Positions 1-6,324 of a stretch of DNA of 18,019 bases are shown here, one piece after another. The stretch lies in the NCBI GenBank assembly GCA_948857205.1, contig CAQPRV010000007.1, forward strand, positions 1-18,019. The letters run 5' to 3'. Source of the DNA: an uncultured Clostridia bacterium. GTDB taxonomy: Bacteria > Bacillota > Clostridia > TANB77 > CAG-508. The translations under genes were made by a program, and so were the position numbers. How positions within the stretch are numbered: position 1 is the first letter of the stretch; each line of letters opens with the position of its first letter. The notes under the pieces were generated by a model. The model did no database searches, had not been told where the DNA came from, and saw nothing but the letters and a program-made list of their open reading frames with translations.

Positions 1-65
1 CCATTTTACTTCTTTCTTTAATGCTTTCATTATTTCCATTTTTACTACATCTTTTTCTTTGCCAT
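1..65 (-). pseudogene. Frameshifted, partial second copy of the small ORF at 166-330
   Basis: On the minus strand an AGGAGG site is followed by ATG at 65-63, but that frame stops after six codons (MAKKKM, stop at 47-45). Bases 1-59 are the exact reverse complement of 179-237, which is the coding start of the intact 54-aa ORF. Compared with that copy, the segment just after the start codon is 7 bases shorter, which puts the shared part out of frame. The copy runs off the left edge, so its 3' end is unknown. It has a good promoter (91-119). I read it as a broken duplicate; an internal start at the shared Met codons remains possible. Confidence 0.5.
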
Positions 66-90
66 AAATACCTCCTAGACTACTAATATA

Positions 91-119
91 AGTATATCAT
101 AAAATTTGATTGAAAACAA
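91..119 (-). promoter_or_regulatory. Sigma-A-like promoter facing left
   Basis: On the minus strand TTGTTT (119-114) and TATACT (96-91) are separated by exactly 17 bases. It lies 26 bases ahead of the ATG at 65 and would drive the frameshifted left copy. Confidence 0.55.
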
Positions 120-165
120 AAAAATAATATCTTTTTGTTCATTATATAGTTAATGGAGGGAAGAT

Positions 166-330
166 ATGGAAAGAAAAGAAGAAAAAGATGTAGTAAAAAT
201 GGAAATAATGAAAGCATTAAAGAAAGAAGTAAAATGGTATAATAAAATATTTATAAATATATTTCCAAATATATTTTTCTATGTATATAGAAAGGGAGTA
301 GTCGATTATTTTAAGTACTATAATAAATAG
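166..330 (+). CDS. Small basic/aromatic protein of unknown function (54 aa)
   Basis: An ATG preceded by GGAGGG with 5-base spacing opens a 54-codon ORF ending in TAG. The first half is highly charged (MERKEEKDVVK), with many Lys and Glu. The second half (from about residue 25) is rich in Phe, Ile, Tyr and Asn and could form a short amphipathic or membrane-bound helix. The 3' end coincides with a 9-bp terminator hairpin (313-335). The 5' coding part is duplicated in inverted orientation at 1-59. I do not recognise the family. The good ribosome site, the terminator and the duplication support a real gene. Confidence 0.55.
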   Translation: MERKEEKDVVKMEIMKALKKEVKWYNKIFINIFPNIFFYVYRKGVVDYFKYYNK

Positions 331-339
331 TACTTTTTT
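313..339 (+). terminator. Rho-independent terminator overlapping two convergent small ORFs
   Basis: AAGTACTAT (313-321), a 5-base loop and ATAGTACTT (327-335) form a perfect 9-bp stem followed by a T run to 339. It lies over the stop codons of both convergent small ORFs. Confidence 0.7.
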
Positions 340-446
340 CTGTTAACATCTGGTAATGTTATATCTAAGTCAAATTGTTTACCTCCTGAAATTATTCCAT
401 CAACATCTAAAACTGGGCAATGATGTTTTTTATTTTCCATTTCCAT
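318..446 (-). CDS. Small soluble protein of unknown function (42 aa)
   Basis: On the minus strand an ATG at 446 is preceded by AAAGGATGG at suitable spacing and opens 42 codons to TAG at 320-318. The product begins MEMENKKHHCPVLDVDG and contains ISGGKQFDLDITLP. It has no membrane segment and no recognised domain; His-His-Cys near the N-terminus is its only notable cluster. A perfect 14-bp palindrome lies 25 bases upstream of the start. The last 13 bases overlap the end of the convergent 54-aa ORF inside a terminator stem. Not recognised; real gene likely from ribosome site and codon use. Confidence 0.45.
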   Translation of the reverse strand: MEMENKKHHCPVLDVDGIISGGKQFDLDITLPDVNRKKYYLL

Positions 447-470
447 AATTAATCCATCCTTTCTAAAATT

Positions 471-484
471 ACAACTTAAGTTGT
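471..484. promoter_or_regulatory. 14-bp perfect palindrome, candidate operator
   Basis: ACAACTTAAGTTGT reads the same on both strands and sits 25-38 bases upstream of the start of the minus-strand 42-aa ORF, where a repressor site or the base of an RNA hairpin would fit. No protein is assigned. Confidence 0.35.
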
Positions 485-723
485 TTAATATATAATATGA
501 AGAATAAAGTAGAAAGTTGAAAGAAAATGTCTAGTATTTTAAATTTCATATATGTATAATATATAAAGAAGAGATTAAAGTTGAAAAATAATTATAATTT
601 TGATGTTGTCAAACTGCGTTTGAAATTTAATCAACGTACAATTAGTAAACCTCATAAATTTCGAATTTGTTTTTCTAGTCAAAATTTAATTCTTTTCCAA
701 CCAGATTTGTGCCTTAGGAAGGA
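485..723. other. Gene-poor stretch ahead of the DUF2752 gene
   Basis: I find no convincing ORF. A TATAAT at 555-560 lacks a partner -35 box. A small hairpin, TCAAAC (609-614) with GTTTGA (618-623), is the only local structure. The bases just before 724 hold the ribosome site AGGAAGG. The start signals of both flanking genes lie here, but no promoter is assigned. Confidence 0.4.
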
Positions 724-1107
724 ATGAAAGTAAAGATGAAAAAAAGAAAAGTAATTATAATTGAAATATTTATAGTTATATTAATGTATTTTTTTGTAAA
801 GTTGGAAGGTATTAATTTAATACCAAAATGCTGGATATATGAAACTACTGGAATAATGTGTTTATCTTGTGGAGGAACTAGATGTATAGAAAATATCTTA
901 AAGGGCAATTTACTTCAAGCTTTTTATTATAACTCAATGATTTTTATTGGCATTTTTTATTTATTAATTTTAAATATAGTATATATATTTAATTTAAATA
1001 AGGAAAATAAAAAATTTACTTGGATATATCCAAAATGGTGGTATGTTATTATATTTGTAATTATATGGATTATATATGCAATTTTAAGAGTTATAATTTT
1101 AAGATAA
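724..1107 (+). CDS. DUF2752 family small membrane protein
   Basis: The 127-aa product has three predicted membrane segments (about 9-25, 72-90, 107-126). The signature of the DUF2752 family lies between the first two: C36, then G43, C46xxC49, GGTR (50-53), a Gly-Asn turn near 61 and the Ala/Asn pair around 66-70, matching the pattern CP...G..CPxCGxTR...G....A...NP with the prolines replaced. Family function is unknown; the conserved cysteines suggest a redox or metal role (inference). The start could be 724 or the ATG at 736, because AGGAAGG (716-722) is very close to 724. The DUF4190 gene follows 127 bases later with its own promoter. Confidence 0.75.
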   Translation: MKVKMKKRKVIIIEIFIVILMYFFVKLEGINLIPKCWIYETTGIMCLSCGGTRCIENILKGNLLQAFYYNSMIFIGIFYLLILNIVYIFNLNKENKKFTWIYPKWWYVIIFVIIWIIYAILRVIILR

Positions 1108-1165
1108 TTACATAAAAATTGATTTGTAATAACAAAAAAGTTTAATTAAAGTTTAAAAAAATTTC

Positions 1166-1194
1166 TTGTAAATAGTTAATTAATATAGTATAAT
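1166..1194 (+). promoter_or_regulatory. Sigma-A promoter of the DUF4190 gene
   Basis: TTGTAA (1166-1171) and a perfect TATAAT (1189-1194) are spaced by 17 bases, 41 bases ahead of the ATG at 1235. AGGAG at 1225-1229 provides the ribosome site. Confidence 0.75.
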
Positions 1195-1234
1195 AAACAT
1201 ATATATTAAATAAAAAAATAAAAAAGGAGTTATT

Positions 1235-1645
1235 ATGGAAGAGGAAAATAAAAAAGAGATAATTGAAATAGAGAAAACTGAGCAAGAATCAAAAACTGTT
1301 GAAAAGAAGGTAGAAAAAAAAGAAGAACCAAAACCAAGGAAAAAAGGACTATGTATTGCATCAATGGTTTTAGGAATAGTAACCATAGTGTTATTTTGTG
1401 TATGGTACATATCAATTCCATGTGGAATATTAGCAATAGTTTTTGGAGCTTTAGGTGTTAAAACAATTGATAAAGGTATGGCAATTGCTGGTATTGTTAC
1501 TGGAGCAATAGGATTATTTATAGCCTTTTGTATACTTTTATCAGTATTTACTTGGGGATTTATCGTAGCGTTAATTGATGACTTTGATGATATTGAAAGT
1601 AGCACAAGAAACCATCATAGTTATTATAATAGATATTATAACTAA
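1235..1645 (+). CDS. DUF4190-type small membrane protein
   Basis: The 136-aa product begins with a highly charged Glu/Lys tail (1-37) and then has two to three membrane segments (about 39-72 and 83-113). The small-residue pattern GLCIASMVLGIV ... PCGILAIVFGALG ... AGIVTGAIGLF is typical of DUF4190. The C-terminus is polar and aromatic (His, Tyr, Asn). Family function is unknown; members are small integral membrane proteins. The start is supported by AGGAG with 5-base spacing and by an upstream promoter. The next gene starts 94 bases later behind a hairpin. Confidence 0.75.
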   Translation: MEEENKKEIIEIEKTEQESKTVEKKVEKKEEPKPRKKGLCIASMVLGIVTIVLFCVWYISIPCGILAIVFGALGVKTIDKGMAIAGIVTGAIGLFIAFCILLSVFTWGFIVALIDDFDDIESSTRNHHSYYNRYYN

Positions 1646-1691
1646 TAGATATGAATATTTATTTTAAAAATTTTTTTAAGGAATGTTTCTT

Positions 1692-1738
1692 CAAATTAAA
1701 GCATAGAATTAGAAAGAGCTTTAATTTGGAGGTTTTTT
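1692..1738 (+). promoter_or_regulatory. Hairpin running into the ribosome site of the deacetylase gene
   Basis: CAAATTAAAGC (1692-1702) pairs perfectly with GCTTTAATTTG (1718-1728) over 11 bp with a 15-base loop. The 3' arm ends on the first G of the GGAGG ribosome site (1728-1732), and seven Ts follow just before the ATG at 1740. It could act as a weak terminator for the upstream gene, a translation control element, or both. Confidence 0.45.
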
Positions 1739-1739
1739 T

Positions 1740-2522
1740 ATGTTTTTAGTATTTAATAAGCAAAGAATATATACATATTTAGTATCAATAGTAACAGTAG
1801 TATTACTATTTTGTGTAGCAAATAGTTTAAGAGCAGATGAAAAGATAATACAAACATCTGCCACAAATAGTAAAAAAATGTTGCCAATATATAATGTACA
1901 AACCGAAGAAAAGAAAGTAGCATTTACAATGAATTGTGCATGGAATGCAGATGATATAGACAGTCTTTTAAAAACTTTAAAAGAAAATGAGACAACAATA
2001 ACCTTTTTTATGGTTGGGGACTGGATAGAGAAATTTCCAGAAGCAGTAAAAAAGATACATGAAGCAGGTCATGAAATAGCAAGCCATAGTAATACACATC
2101 CACATGTAAATAAACTAAGTTATGAAGAGAATATAGAAGAAATAGAAAAAAGCAACGAAAAAATAGAAAAAGCAACAGGAAACAAAACAAAAATTTATAG
2201 AGCACCATATGGAGAGTATAATGATACAGTCATAAAAGCAGCACAAGACAAAGGATATTACACTATACAATGGAATCTTGATACTTTAGATTATACTGGG
2301 CTTACTGGAAATGAAATGTGGAATAGATTAAAAGAAAAAATAAAAGAAGGAGACATAATATTAAGTCATAATGGAACAAAGCATACAGCAGACAGTTTAG
2401 ATATGTTAATAAAGAATATAAAACAAAAAGGCTTACAAGTAGTAAAAGTATCTGATTTAATATATAAAGACAACTACTCAATAAATAATAATGGAACACA
2501 AATAAAAAACAAAGATGTATAA
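1740..2522 (+). CDS. Polysaccharide deacetylase family protein (NodB fold), exported
   Basis: The 260-aa product has an N-terminal membrane anchor or signal segment (about 10-30) and a NodB homology (CE4) domain from about 59 to 240. Visible motifs: motif 1 is TMNCAWNADD (63-72); motif 2 is HSNTH with H116 and H120 as metal ligands; motif 3 is RAPYG (154-158); motif 4 is WNLDTLDY (178-185); motif 5 is ILSH with H210. CE4 enzymes remove N-acetyl groups from peptidoglycan or other amino-sugar polymers. The layout resembles clostridial PdaB/YlxY-like proteins. The usual catalytic-base Asp of motif 1 is Asn65, so activity is uncertain. The last 20 residues are polar. GGAGG precedes the start. Confidence 0.85.
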   Translation: MFLVFNKQRIYTYLVSIVTVVLLFCVANSLRADEKIIQTSATNSKKMLPIYNVQTEEKKVAFTMNCAWNADDIDSLLKTLKENETTITFFMVGDWIEKFPEAVKKIHEAGHEIASHSNTHPHVNKLSYEENIEEIEKSNEKIEKATGNKTKIYRAPYGEYNDTVIKAAQDKGYYTIQWNLDTLDYTGLTGNEMWNRLKEKIKEGDIILSHNGTKHTADSLDMLIKNIKQKGLQVVKVSDLIYKDNYSINNNGTQIKNKDV

Positions 2523-2573
2523 AATTACCAACCAAGGAGATAATAACAATATAAGAAAATAAGGGGAAATATA

Positions 2574-3089
2574 ATGTCATTTATAGGAATTGTTTCAGAT
2601 ACAAAAGTTTTTGAAAATATAAAAGAAAAGTTAACAAATATAGATGAAAAGAAATCACTAAATTTAATACACATAAATAGTAAAAGTATACAAAACATAA
2701 AAAATATAAAATTTGAAGTAATAATAATAAATAATGAAATAACAAAACTAAAAGACTACATGTATACACTAGAAAAGATATGTTGTAATTCAAAATATAT
2801 ATTAATAAACACAGATATAAATACAAAATTAGAAATACTAAAAGACCAAAAAAAGAATATAATAACCTATGGACTAAACCAAAAATCAACAGTAACAATA
2901 TCAAGCATAAGCGAAACAGATATATTAATTTACCTACAAAGAAGTATAAAAAGTAAAAATAATAAAACTTGGGAAGTAGAAGAAAAAAAGATAAAAAGAA
3001 AAGAAAAAGACCAGAGTAAAACCTATGAAATAATGATAATTTATATATTACTTTTAATATATGACAATAAAATAATAGAAGAAATATAG
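2574..3089 (+). CDS. Conserved-looking protein of unknown function (171 aa)
   Basis: It follows the deacetylase gene by 51 bases with an AGGGG ribosome site. The product is Ile/Lys/Asn-rich. A predicted alternating strand-helix N-terminal part (1-100) contains IGIVSDTKVF and EVIIINNEI. A central segment reads ITYGLNQKSTVTISSIS (about 97-113); the YGLN and TISS pieces recall the start of a Mur-ligase C-terminal domain, but no catalytic set is visible. A Lys/Glu-rich linker and a hydrophobic C-terminal stretch (IMIIYILLLIY) end the protein. I cannot assign a function. The neighbours are a deacetylase and an SSB-like gene that has its own promoter. Confidence 0.6.
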   Translation: MSFIGIVSDTKVFENIKEKLTNIDEKKSLNLIHINSKSIQNIKNIKFEVIIINNEITKLKDYMYTLEKICCNSKYILINTDINTKLEILKDQKKNIITYGLNQKSTVTISSISETDILIYLQRSIKSKNNKTWEVEEKKIKRKEKDQSKTYEIMIIYILLLIYDNKIIEEI

Positions 3090-3128
3090 GAAAAAACTAA
3101 CATATTTTATAAAAATTAACTTTTTATG

Positions 3129-3157
3129 TAGACAAAACCAAAAAAAAGGTGTATAAT
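3129..3157 (+). promoter_or_regulatory. Sigma-A promoter of the SSB-like gene
   Basis: TAGACA (3129-3134) and TATAAT (3152-3157) are spaced by 17 bases. An 8-bp inverted repeat, ATTAACTT (3115-3122) and AAGTTAAT (3167-3174), brackets the promoter. A leader of about 120 bases precedes the TTG start at 3287. Confidence 0.65.
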
Positions 3158-3198
3158 AAAAACTGTAAGTTAATCATGCGTAAAGAAAAAAGTACTAA

Positions 3199-3250
3199 AT
3201 AAGTTATCTAAACAAAAAAGATAACTTATACAAAATTACAAATAATTTTG
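3199..3250 (+). promoter_or_regulatory. Two consecutive hairpins in the SSB-like gene leader
   Basis: ATAAGTTATC (3199-3208) pairs with GATAACTTAT (3220-3229), giving a 10-bp stem. CAAAATTA (3231-3238) pairs with TAATTTTG (3243-3250), giving 8 bp around a CAAA loop. Neither is followed by a T run, so they are leader structures rather than terminators. The GGGAGG site lies 24 bases after the second. Confidence 0.5.
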
Positions 3251-3286
3251 TGAAATGATAAAATAAAAAAATAGGGAGGAAAAAAA

Positions 3287-3985
3287 TTGGATACAAATTA
3301 TTTAGAAAACAACTATTTAACATTAGTTGGAAAAGTTACAGGAGAAAAAAGATTCAGTCATGAAATATATGGAGAAAGATTTTACGTATTCGACTTATCA
3401 ATAGAAAGATTAAGCGGAAATGCTGACATAATACCAGTAACAGTATCAGAAAGACTAATAAAAGAAGAAATGTTACAAGAAGGAAAAAAATTACTAGTAA
3501 AAGGACAATTCAGATCATACAATAGCTATGAAAACTCAAGAAATAGATTAATATTAACAGTATTCACAAAAGACATAATGGAAGTAGAAGAAAAAGATGA
3601 AAATGAAGAAGAAAATGAAATAGTAAAAAAAGACATGATAACAAACGAAGTAGTATTAATCGGTTACATATGTAAAAAACCAATATATAGACAAACACCA
3701 TTTGGTAGAGAAATAGCAGATATATTACTTGCAGTAAACAGAGCCTACAACAAATCAGACTACATACCATGTATAGCATGGGGAAGAAACGCAAGATTCT
3801 GTCAAGATTTAGAAGTAGGAATACAAGTAAAAATAGTAGGAAGAGTACAATCAAGAACCTACGAAAAGAAATTTGAAGATGGTACAGTAGAGCAAAGAGT
3901 AGCCTATGAAGTATCAGTTGGAAGCTTAGAAATAATCCAAGAAGAAGAAACAGAAAAAGAAATACCAGACCAAGAAGCAGTATAA
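3287..3985 (+). CDS. Tandem OB-fold, SSB-like single-stranded DNA-binding protein
   Basis: The 232-aa product holds two OB-fold-like units. Unit 1 (about 9-99) reads NYLTLVGKV ... FYVFDLSIERLSG ... VTVSERL ... LLVKGQFRSYN. Unit 2 (about 117-217) reads NEVVLIGYICKKPIYRQTPFG ... ADILLAVNRAYN ... YIPCIAWGRNARFC ... VKIVGRVQSRTYEKK. Unit 2 shows the SSB pattern of an N-terminal strand, a pathogen-type IPCIAWG core and a GRxQSR strand. A Glu-rich linker (99-112) joins them, and the C-terminus is acidic but lacks the DDxPF tip of replicative SSB. It probably binds single-stranded DNA or RNA in an auxiliary role; the replicative ssb is at 15828. The start is TTG behind GGGAGG, spacing 7. Confidence 0.75.
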   Translation: MDTNYLENNYLTLVGKVTGEKRFSHEIYGERFYVFDLSIERLSGNADIIPVTVSERLIKEEMLQEGKKLLVKGQFRSYNSYENSRNRLILTVFTKDIMEVEEKDENEEENEIVKKDMITNEVVLIGYICKKPIYRQTPFGREIADILLAVNRAYNKSDYIPCIAWGRNARFCQDLEVGIQVKIVGRVQSRTYEKKFEDGTVEQRVAYEVSVGSLEIIQEEETEKEIPDQEAV

Positions 3986-3992
3986 TAAAAAT

Positions 3993-4031
3993 AAAAAAGT
4001 TTTAAAAGACTAGTCTTTTAAAACTTTTTTT
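3993..4031 (+). terminator. Strong Rho-independent terminator after the SSB-like gene
   Basis: Bases 3993-4030 form a perfect 38-bp palindrome centred on GACTAGTC. The 3' arm ends in a run of seven Ts (4025-4031). The symmetric A and T runs would also stop transcription from the other strand. Confidence 0.9.
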
Positions 4032-4039
4032 GATATAAT
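4031..4039 (+). promoter_or_regulatory. Extended -10 promoter of the GT-C/lspA/rlu operon
   Basis: TGATATAAT (4031-4039) is an extended -10 element directly behind the terminator, 24 bases ahead of the ATG at 4064. No good -35 box is visible, which extended -10 promoters can tolerate. Confidence 0.5.
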
Positions 4040-4063
4040 CAGAAAAAACGAAAGGAAAAAACA

Positions 4064-5743
4064 ATGATAAACAAATCAGATAAAAAAGAGAAAAAAGTAA
4101 GAATAAACTCAAGTCTAAAAATAACAATAATGGCTATAATACTAATTGCCATAGTAAGTATAGCCTTAACACCAGTAACTTTTCAGAATGACACTTATTA
4201 CACAATAAAAGTAGGAGAACATATTGCACAATATGGAATAGACATGGAAGATCCATTTTCATGGCATGAAGATTTAGCATATACATATCCACACTGGGGA
4301 TATGATTTAATTACATACTATATATACAGTGCGTATGACATGACAGGAATATATATTACAACATGTATACTATCAGCAATACTAGGAATATCAATATATT
4401 TAATGAACTCAAAGCTTACAAAAAACCAAGTACTATCTTTTATAATTACAATAGGAGTAATGTACTTAATAAGAGGATATATAGCAGCAAGAGCACAATT
4501 AGTAACCTTTATTTTATTTACCCTAACAATATATTTTATAGAAAGATTCTTAGAATCAAGAAAAAAAAGGTATGCAATAGGACTAATAATAATACCAATA
4601 TTAATTGCAAACTTACATGTTGCAGTATTTCCTTTTTACTTTATATTATATTTACCATATATAGGAGAATACTTAGTTGCAATACTTGCAGAAACCATAA
4701 TATATAGAAAAATAGAAATAAAAAGTTTGGAATTAAAAATAAAAAGATTAAAAAATAAACTAAATAGTGAAGAAAAAGTAATACAAACAGAAAAGAAACT
4801 AGAAGAACTAAAAGAAAAAATAGAAAAGATTAAAACAAAAAGAACAAAAGAACTGCAAGAACCATATAAAATAAAACTTACAAAAAATAATAATGTAAAA
4901 TGGTTAATCCTAATAATGTTAATATGTGTGTTTACAGGACTATTAACACCACTAGGAACTACACCATATACATATTTGGTAAAAACAATGCAAGGAAATA
5001 CCACACAAAACATAAATGAACATTTACCAATGACAATAACAAATGAAACTGAAGTTATATGTACTTTAATTTTATTTATAGCACCATTAATGTTCACAAA
5101 AACAAAAATAAAATTAAGTGATTTATTTATGCTTGGTGGACTATGCTATCTAATGTTATCATCAAGAAGACAACTTTCAATGTTTGCTATAATAGGTTCA
5201 CTTATGTTAAGTAGAATTATAATTAATTTATTAATCACCTATGGAAATGAAGGAACCATGGAAAAAGCAAAAGAGAAAATGTCTACCAAAATAGGAATAC
5301 TAATTACATCAATACTTGTACTTTCATTGAGTTATTACTTTGCAAAAGACAAAGTTAATGAAACTTTTGTAGATGAAACATCATATCCAGTAAAAGCATG
5401 TAACTTTATTTTACAAAATGTTGACTTAGGAAAAGCTAGATTTTACAACGAATATAATTATGGAAGTTATATGTTATTTAGAGGGATACCAGTATTTATA
5501 GATTCTAGAGCAGATTTATATGCACCAGAATTTAGTGGAAAAGAAGAAGACATCTTTATGGACTTTATGGATATATCAAATATTGGATCTTATTATGAAG
5601 ATATGTTTGATAAATATGATATAACACATGTAATAACCTATAAAAACTCTAAAATGAATATGATTATTACAAAAACAGAGGACAAACAGTTAAAGGAATT
5701 ATATAGTGATAACTATTTTGTAGTATATGAGAGAAATAGTTAA
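4064..5743 (+). CDS. Polytopic membrane protein, GT-C glycosyltransferase-like
   Basis: The 559-aa protein has about ten membrane segments. After the first one (18-37), the loop carries the acidic QNDTYY motif (D43) followed by HWGYD (77-81), as in GT-C enzymes that use a first-loop Asp. Further GT-C-like features are RAQLVTF (143-149), NLHVAVFP (183-190) and SSRRQLSMFA (366-375). A charged coiled-coil insert (about 215-265) interrupts the membrane part. The extracytoplasmic end has YNEYNYGSYM (461-470) and VFIDSRADLY (477-486), a pattern I associate with GT-C-like membrane proteins. The donor and acceptor are unknown. RBS AAAGGA, spacing 7. It overlaps the lspA ribosome region, so the genes are co-transcribed. 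Confidence 0.65.
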   Translation: MINKSDKKEKKVRINSSLKITIMAIILIAIVSIALTPVTFQNDTYYTIKVGEHIAQYGIDMEDPFSWHEDLAYTYPHWGYDLITYYIYSAYDMTGIYITTCILSAILGISIYLMNSKLTKNQVLSFIITIGVMYLIRGYIAARAQLVTFILFTLTIYFIERFLESRKKRYAIGLIIIPILIANLHVAVFPFYFILYLPYIGEYLVAILAETIIYRKIEIKSLELKIKRLKNKLNSEEKVIQTEKKLEELKEKIEKIKTKRTKELQEPYKIKLTKNNNVKWLILIMLICVFTGLLTPLGTTPYTYLVKTMQGNTTQNINEHLPMTITNETEVICTLILFIAPLMFTKTKIKLSDLFMLGGLCYLMLSSRRQLSMFAIIGSLMLSRIIINLLITYGNEGTMEKAKEKMSTKIGILITSILVLSLSYYFAKDKVNETFVDETSYPVKACNFILQNVDLGKARFYNEYNYGSYMLFRGIPVFIDSRADLYAPEFSGKEEDIFMDFMDISNIGSYYEDMFDKYDITHVITYKNSKMNMIITKTEDKQLKELYSDNYFVVYERNS

Positions 5744-5759
5744 TAAGAAAGGCAGAAAA

Positions 5760-6278
5760 ATGAAAGAGGAGAACAATATACAAGATAAAACAAATAATAA
5801 AAAGACAAAAAAAGAATATATCCTTTTAGTTACAATAATTTTAGGAATCATAATAATAGACCAAATATTAAAAATAATAGTCATAACCAAAGGAGAAATA
5901 CAAATAATACCCGAGCTATTAAAATTTTCACTAACAGAAAACACAAGCCCAGCCTATGGAATAGGCTCTAACTCAACTATAATGTATGTAATAACAAATG
6001 TAGTTATATTAAGTGTAATATTTAAATTTGTAACTAATCAAAATCAATATGTAGACACGAAATTTAAAATATTTTTATCTTTTATATTTGCAGGTGGAAT
6101 TTCAAATATAATTGACAAAGTTTTTAGAGGGTATGTAGTAGAATTCTTTGATTTTAGCCAATTTATCAAATTTCCTATATTTAACTTAGCAGATATATTT
6201 ACTATAATTGGTTGGGTGTGTATAGCAGGAATATTTGCAAAATTTACTGTTAAAGAATGGAGAAATAGTAAAAAATAA
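5760..6278 (+). CDS. lspA: Lipoprotein signal peptidase (signal peptidase II)
   Basis: LspA cleaves the signal peptide of diacylglyceryl-modified prolipoproteins in the membrane. The 172-aa protein has four membrane segments. DQ (34-35) in the first segment, ENTSPAYGI (60-68), GGISNIIDK with catalytic D119, and FNLADI with catalytic D145 match the family. Two positions deviate: the usual N-x-G-x-A is NTSPA, and the Asp of the VVDF motif is E128. A lysine-rich N-terminal tail of about 18 residues is present. I chose ATG 5760 over 5727 because AAAGG lies 7 bases ahead of it and the longer reading would run through the end of the preceding gene. rluD follows, a very common arrangement. Confidence 0.93.
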   Translation: MKEENNIQDKTNNKKTKKEYILLVTIILGIIIIDQILKIIVITKGEIQIIPELLKFSLTENTSPAYGIGSNSTIMYVITNVVILSVIFKFVTNQNQYVDTKFKIFLSFIFAGGISNIIDKVFRGYVVEFFDFSQFIKFPIFNLADIFTIIGWVCIAGIFAKFTVKEWRNSKK

Positions 6279-6324
6279 TTATCACTTTTTCTAAAATTAA
6301 ATAGGTGTCTTAGAAAGGAAAAAA

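Larger units (their letters stand above)
1..237. repeat. Inverted repeat, 59 bp arms, about 119 bp spacer
   Basis: Arm 1-59 is the perfect reverse complement of arm 179-237. The left arm reaches the window edge, so the repeat may be longer. The arms are the 5' coding parts of two divergent copies of one small ORF; the spacer holds the Shine-Dalgarno sites and at least one promoter. Outside the arms the two leaders differ, so this is not a simple fold-back of one molecule. Confidence 0.85.

Noticed and set aside
1..237. CRISPR array or insertion-sequence ends
   Set aside because: There are only two repeat units, inverted and coding, with no transposase.
555..598. Promoter for the DUF2752 gene from TATAAT and TTGAAA boxes
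   Set aside because: The -35 and -10 candidates are wrongly spaced (31 or 6 bases).
1180..1605. Minus-strand ORFs over the DUF4190 gene
   Set aside because: Antisense shadows; the plus strand has promoter, ribosome site and family match.
4363..5097. Plus-strand 114-aa and minus-strand 153-aa ORFs
   Set aside because: Both lie inside the GT-C-like gene in other frames and show only low-complexity composition.
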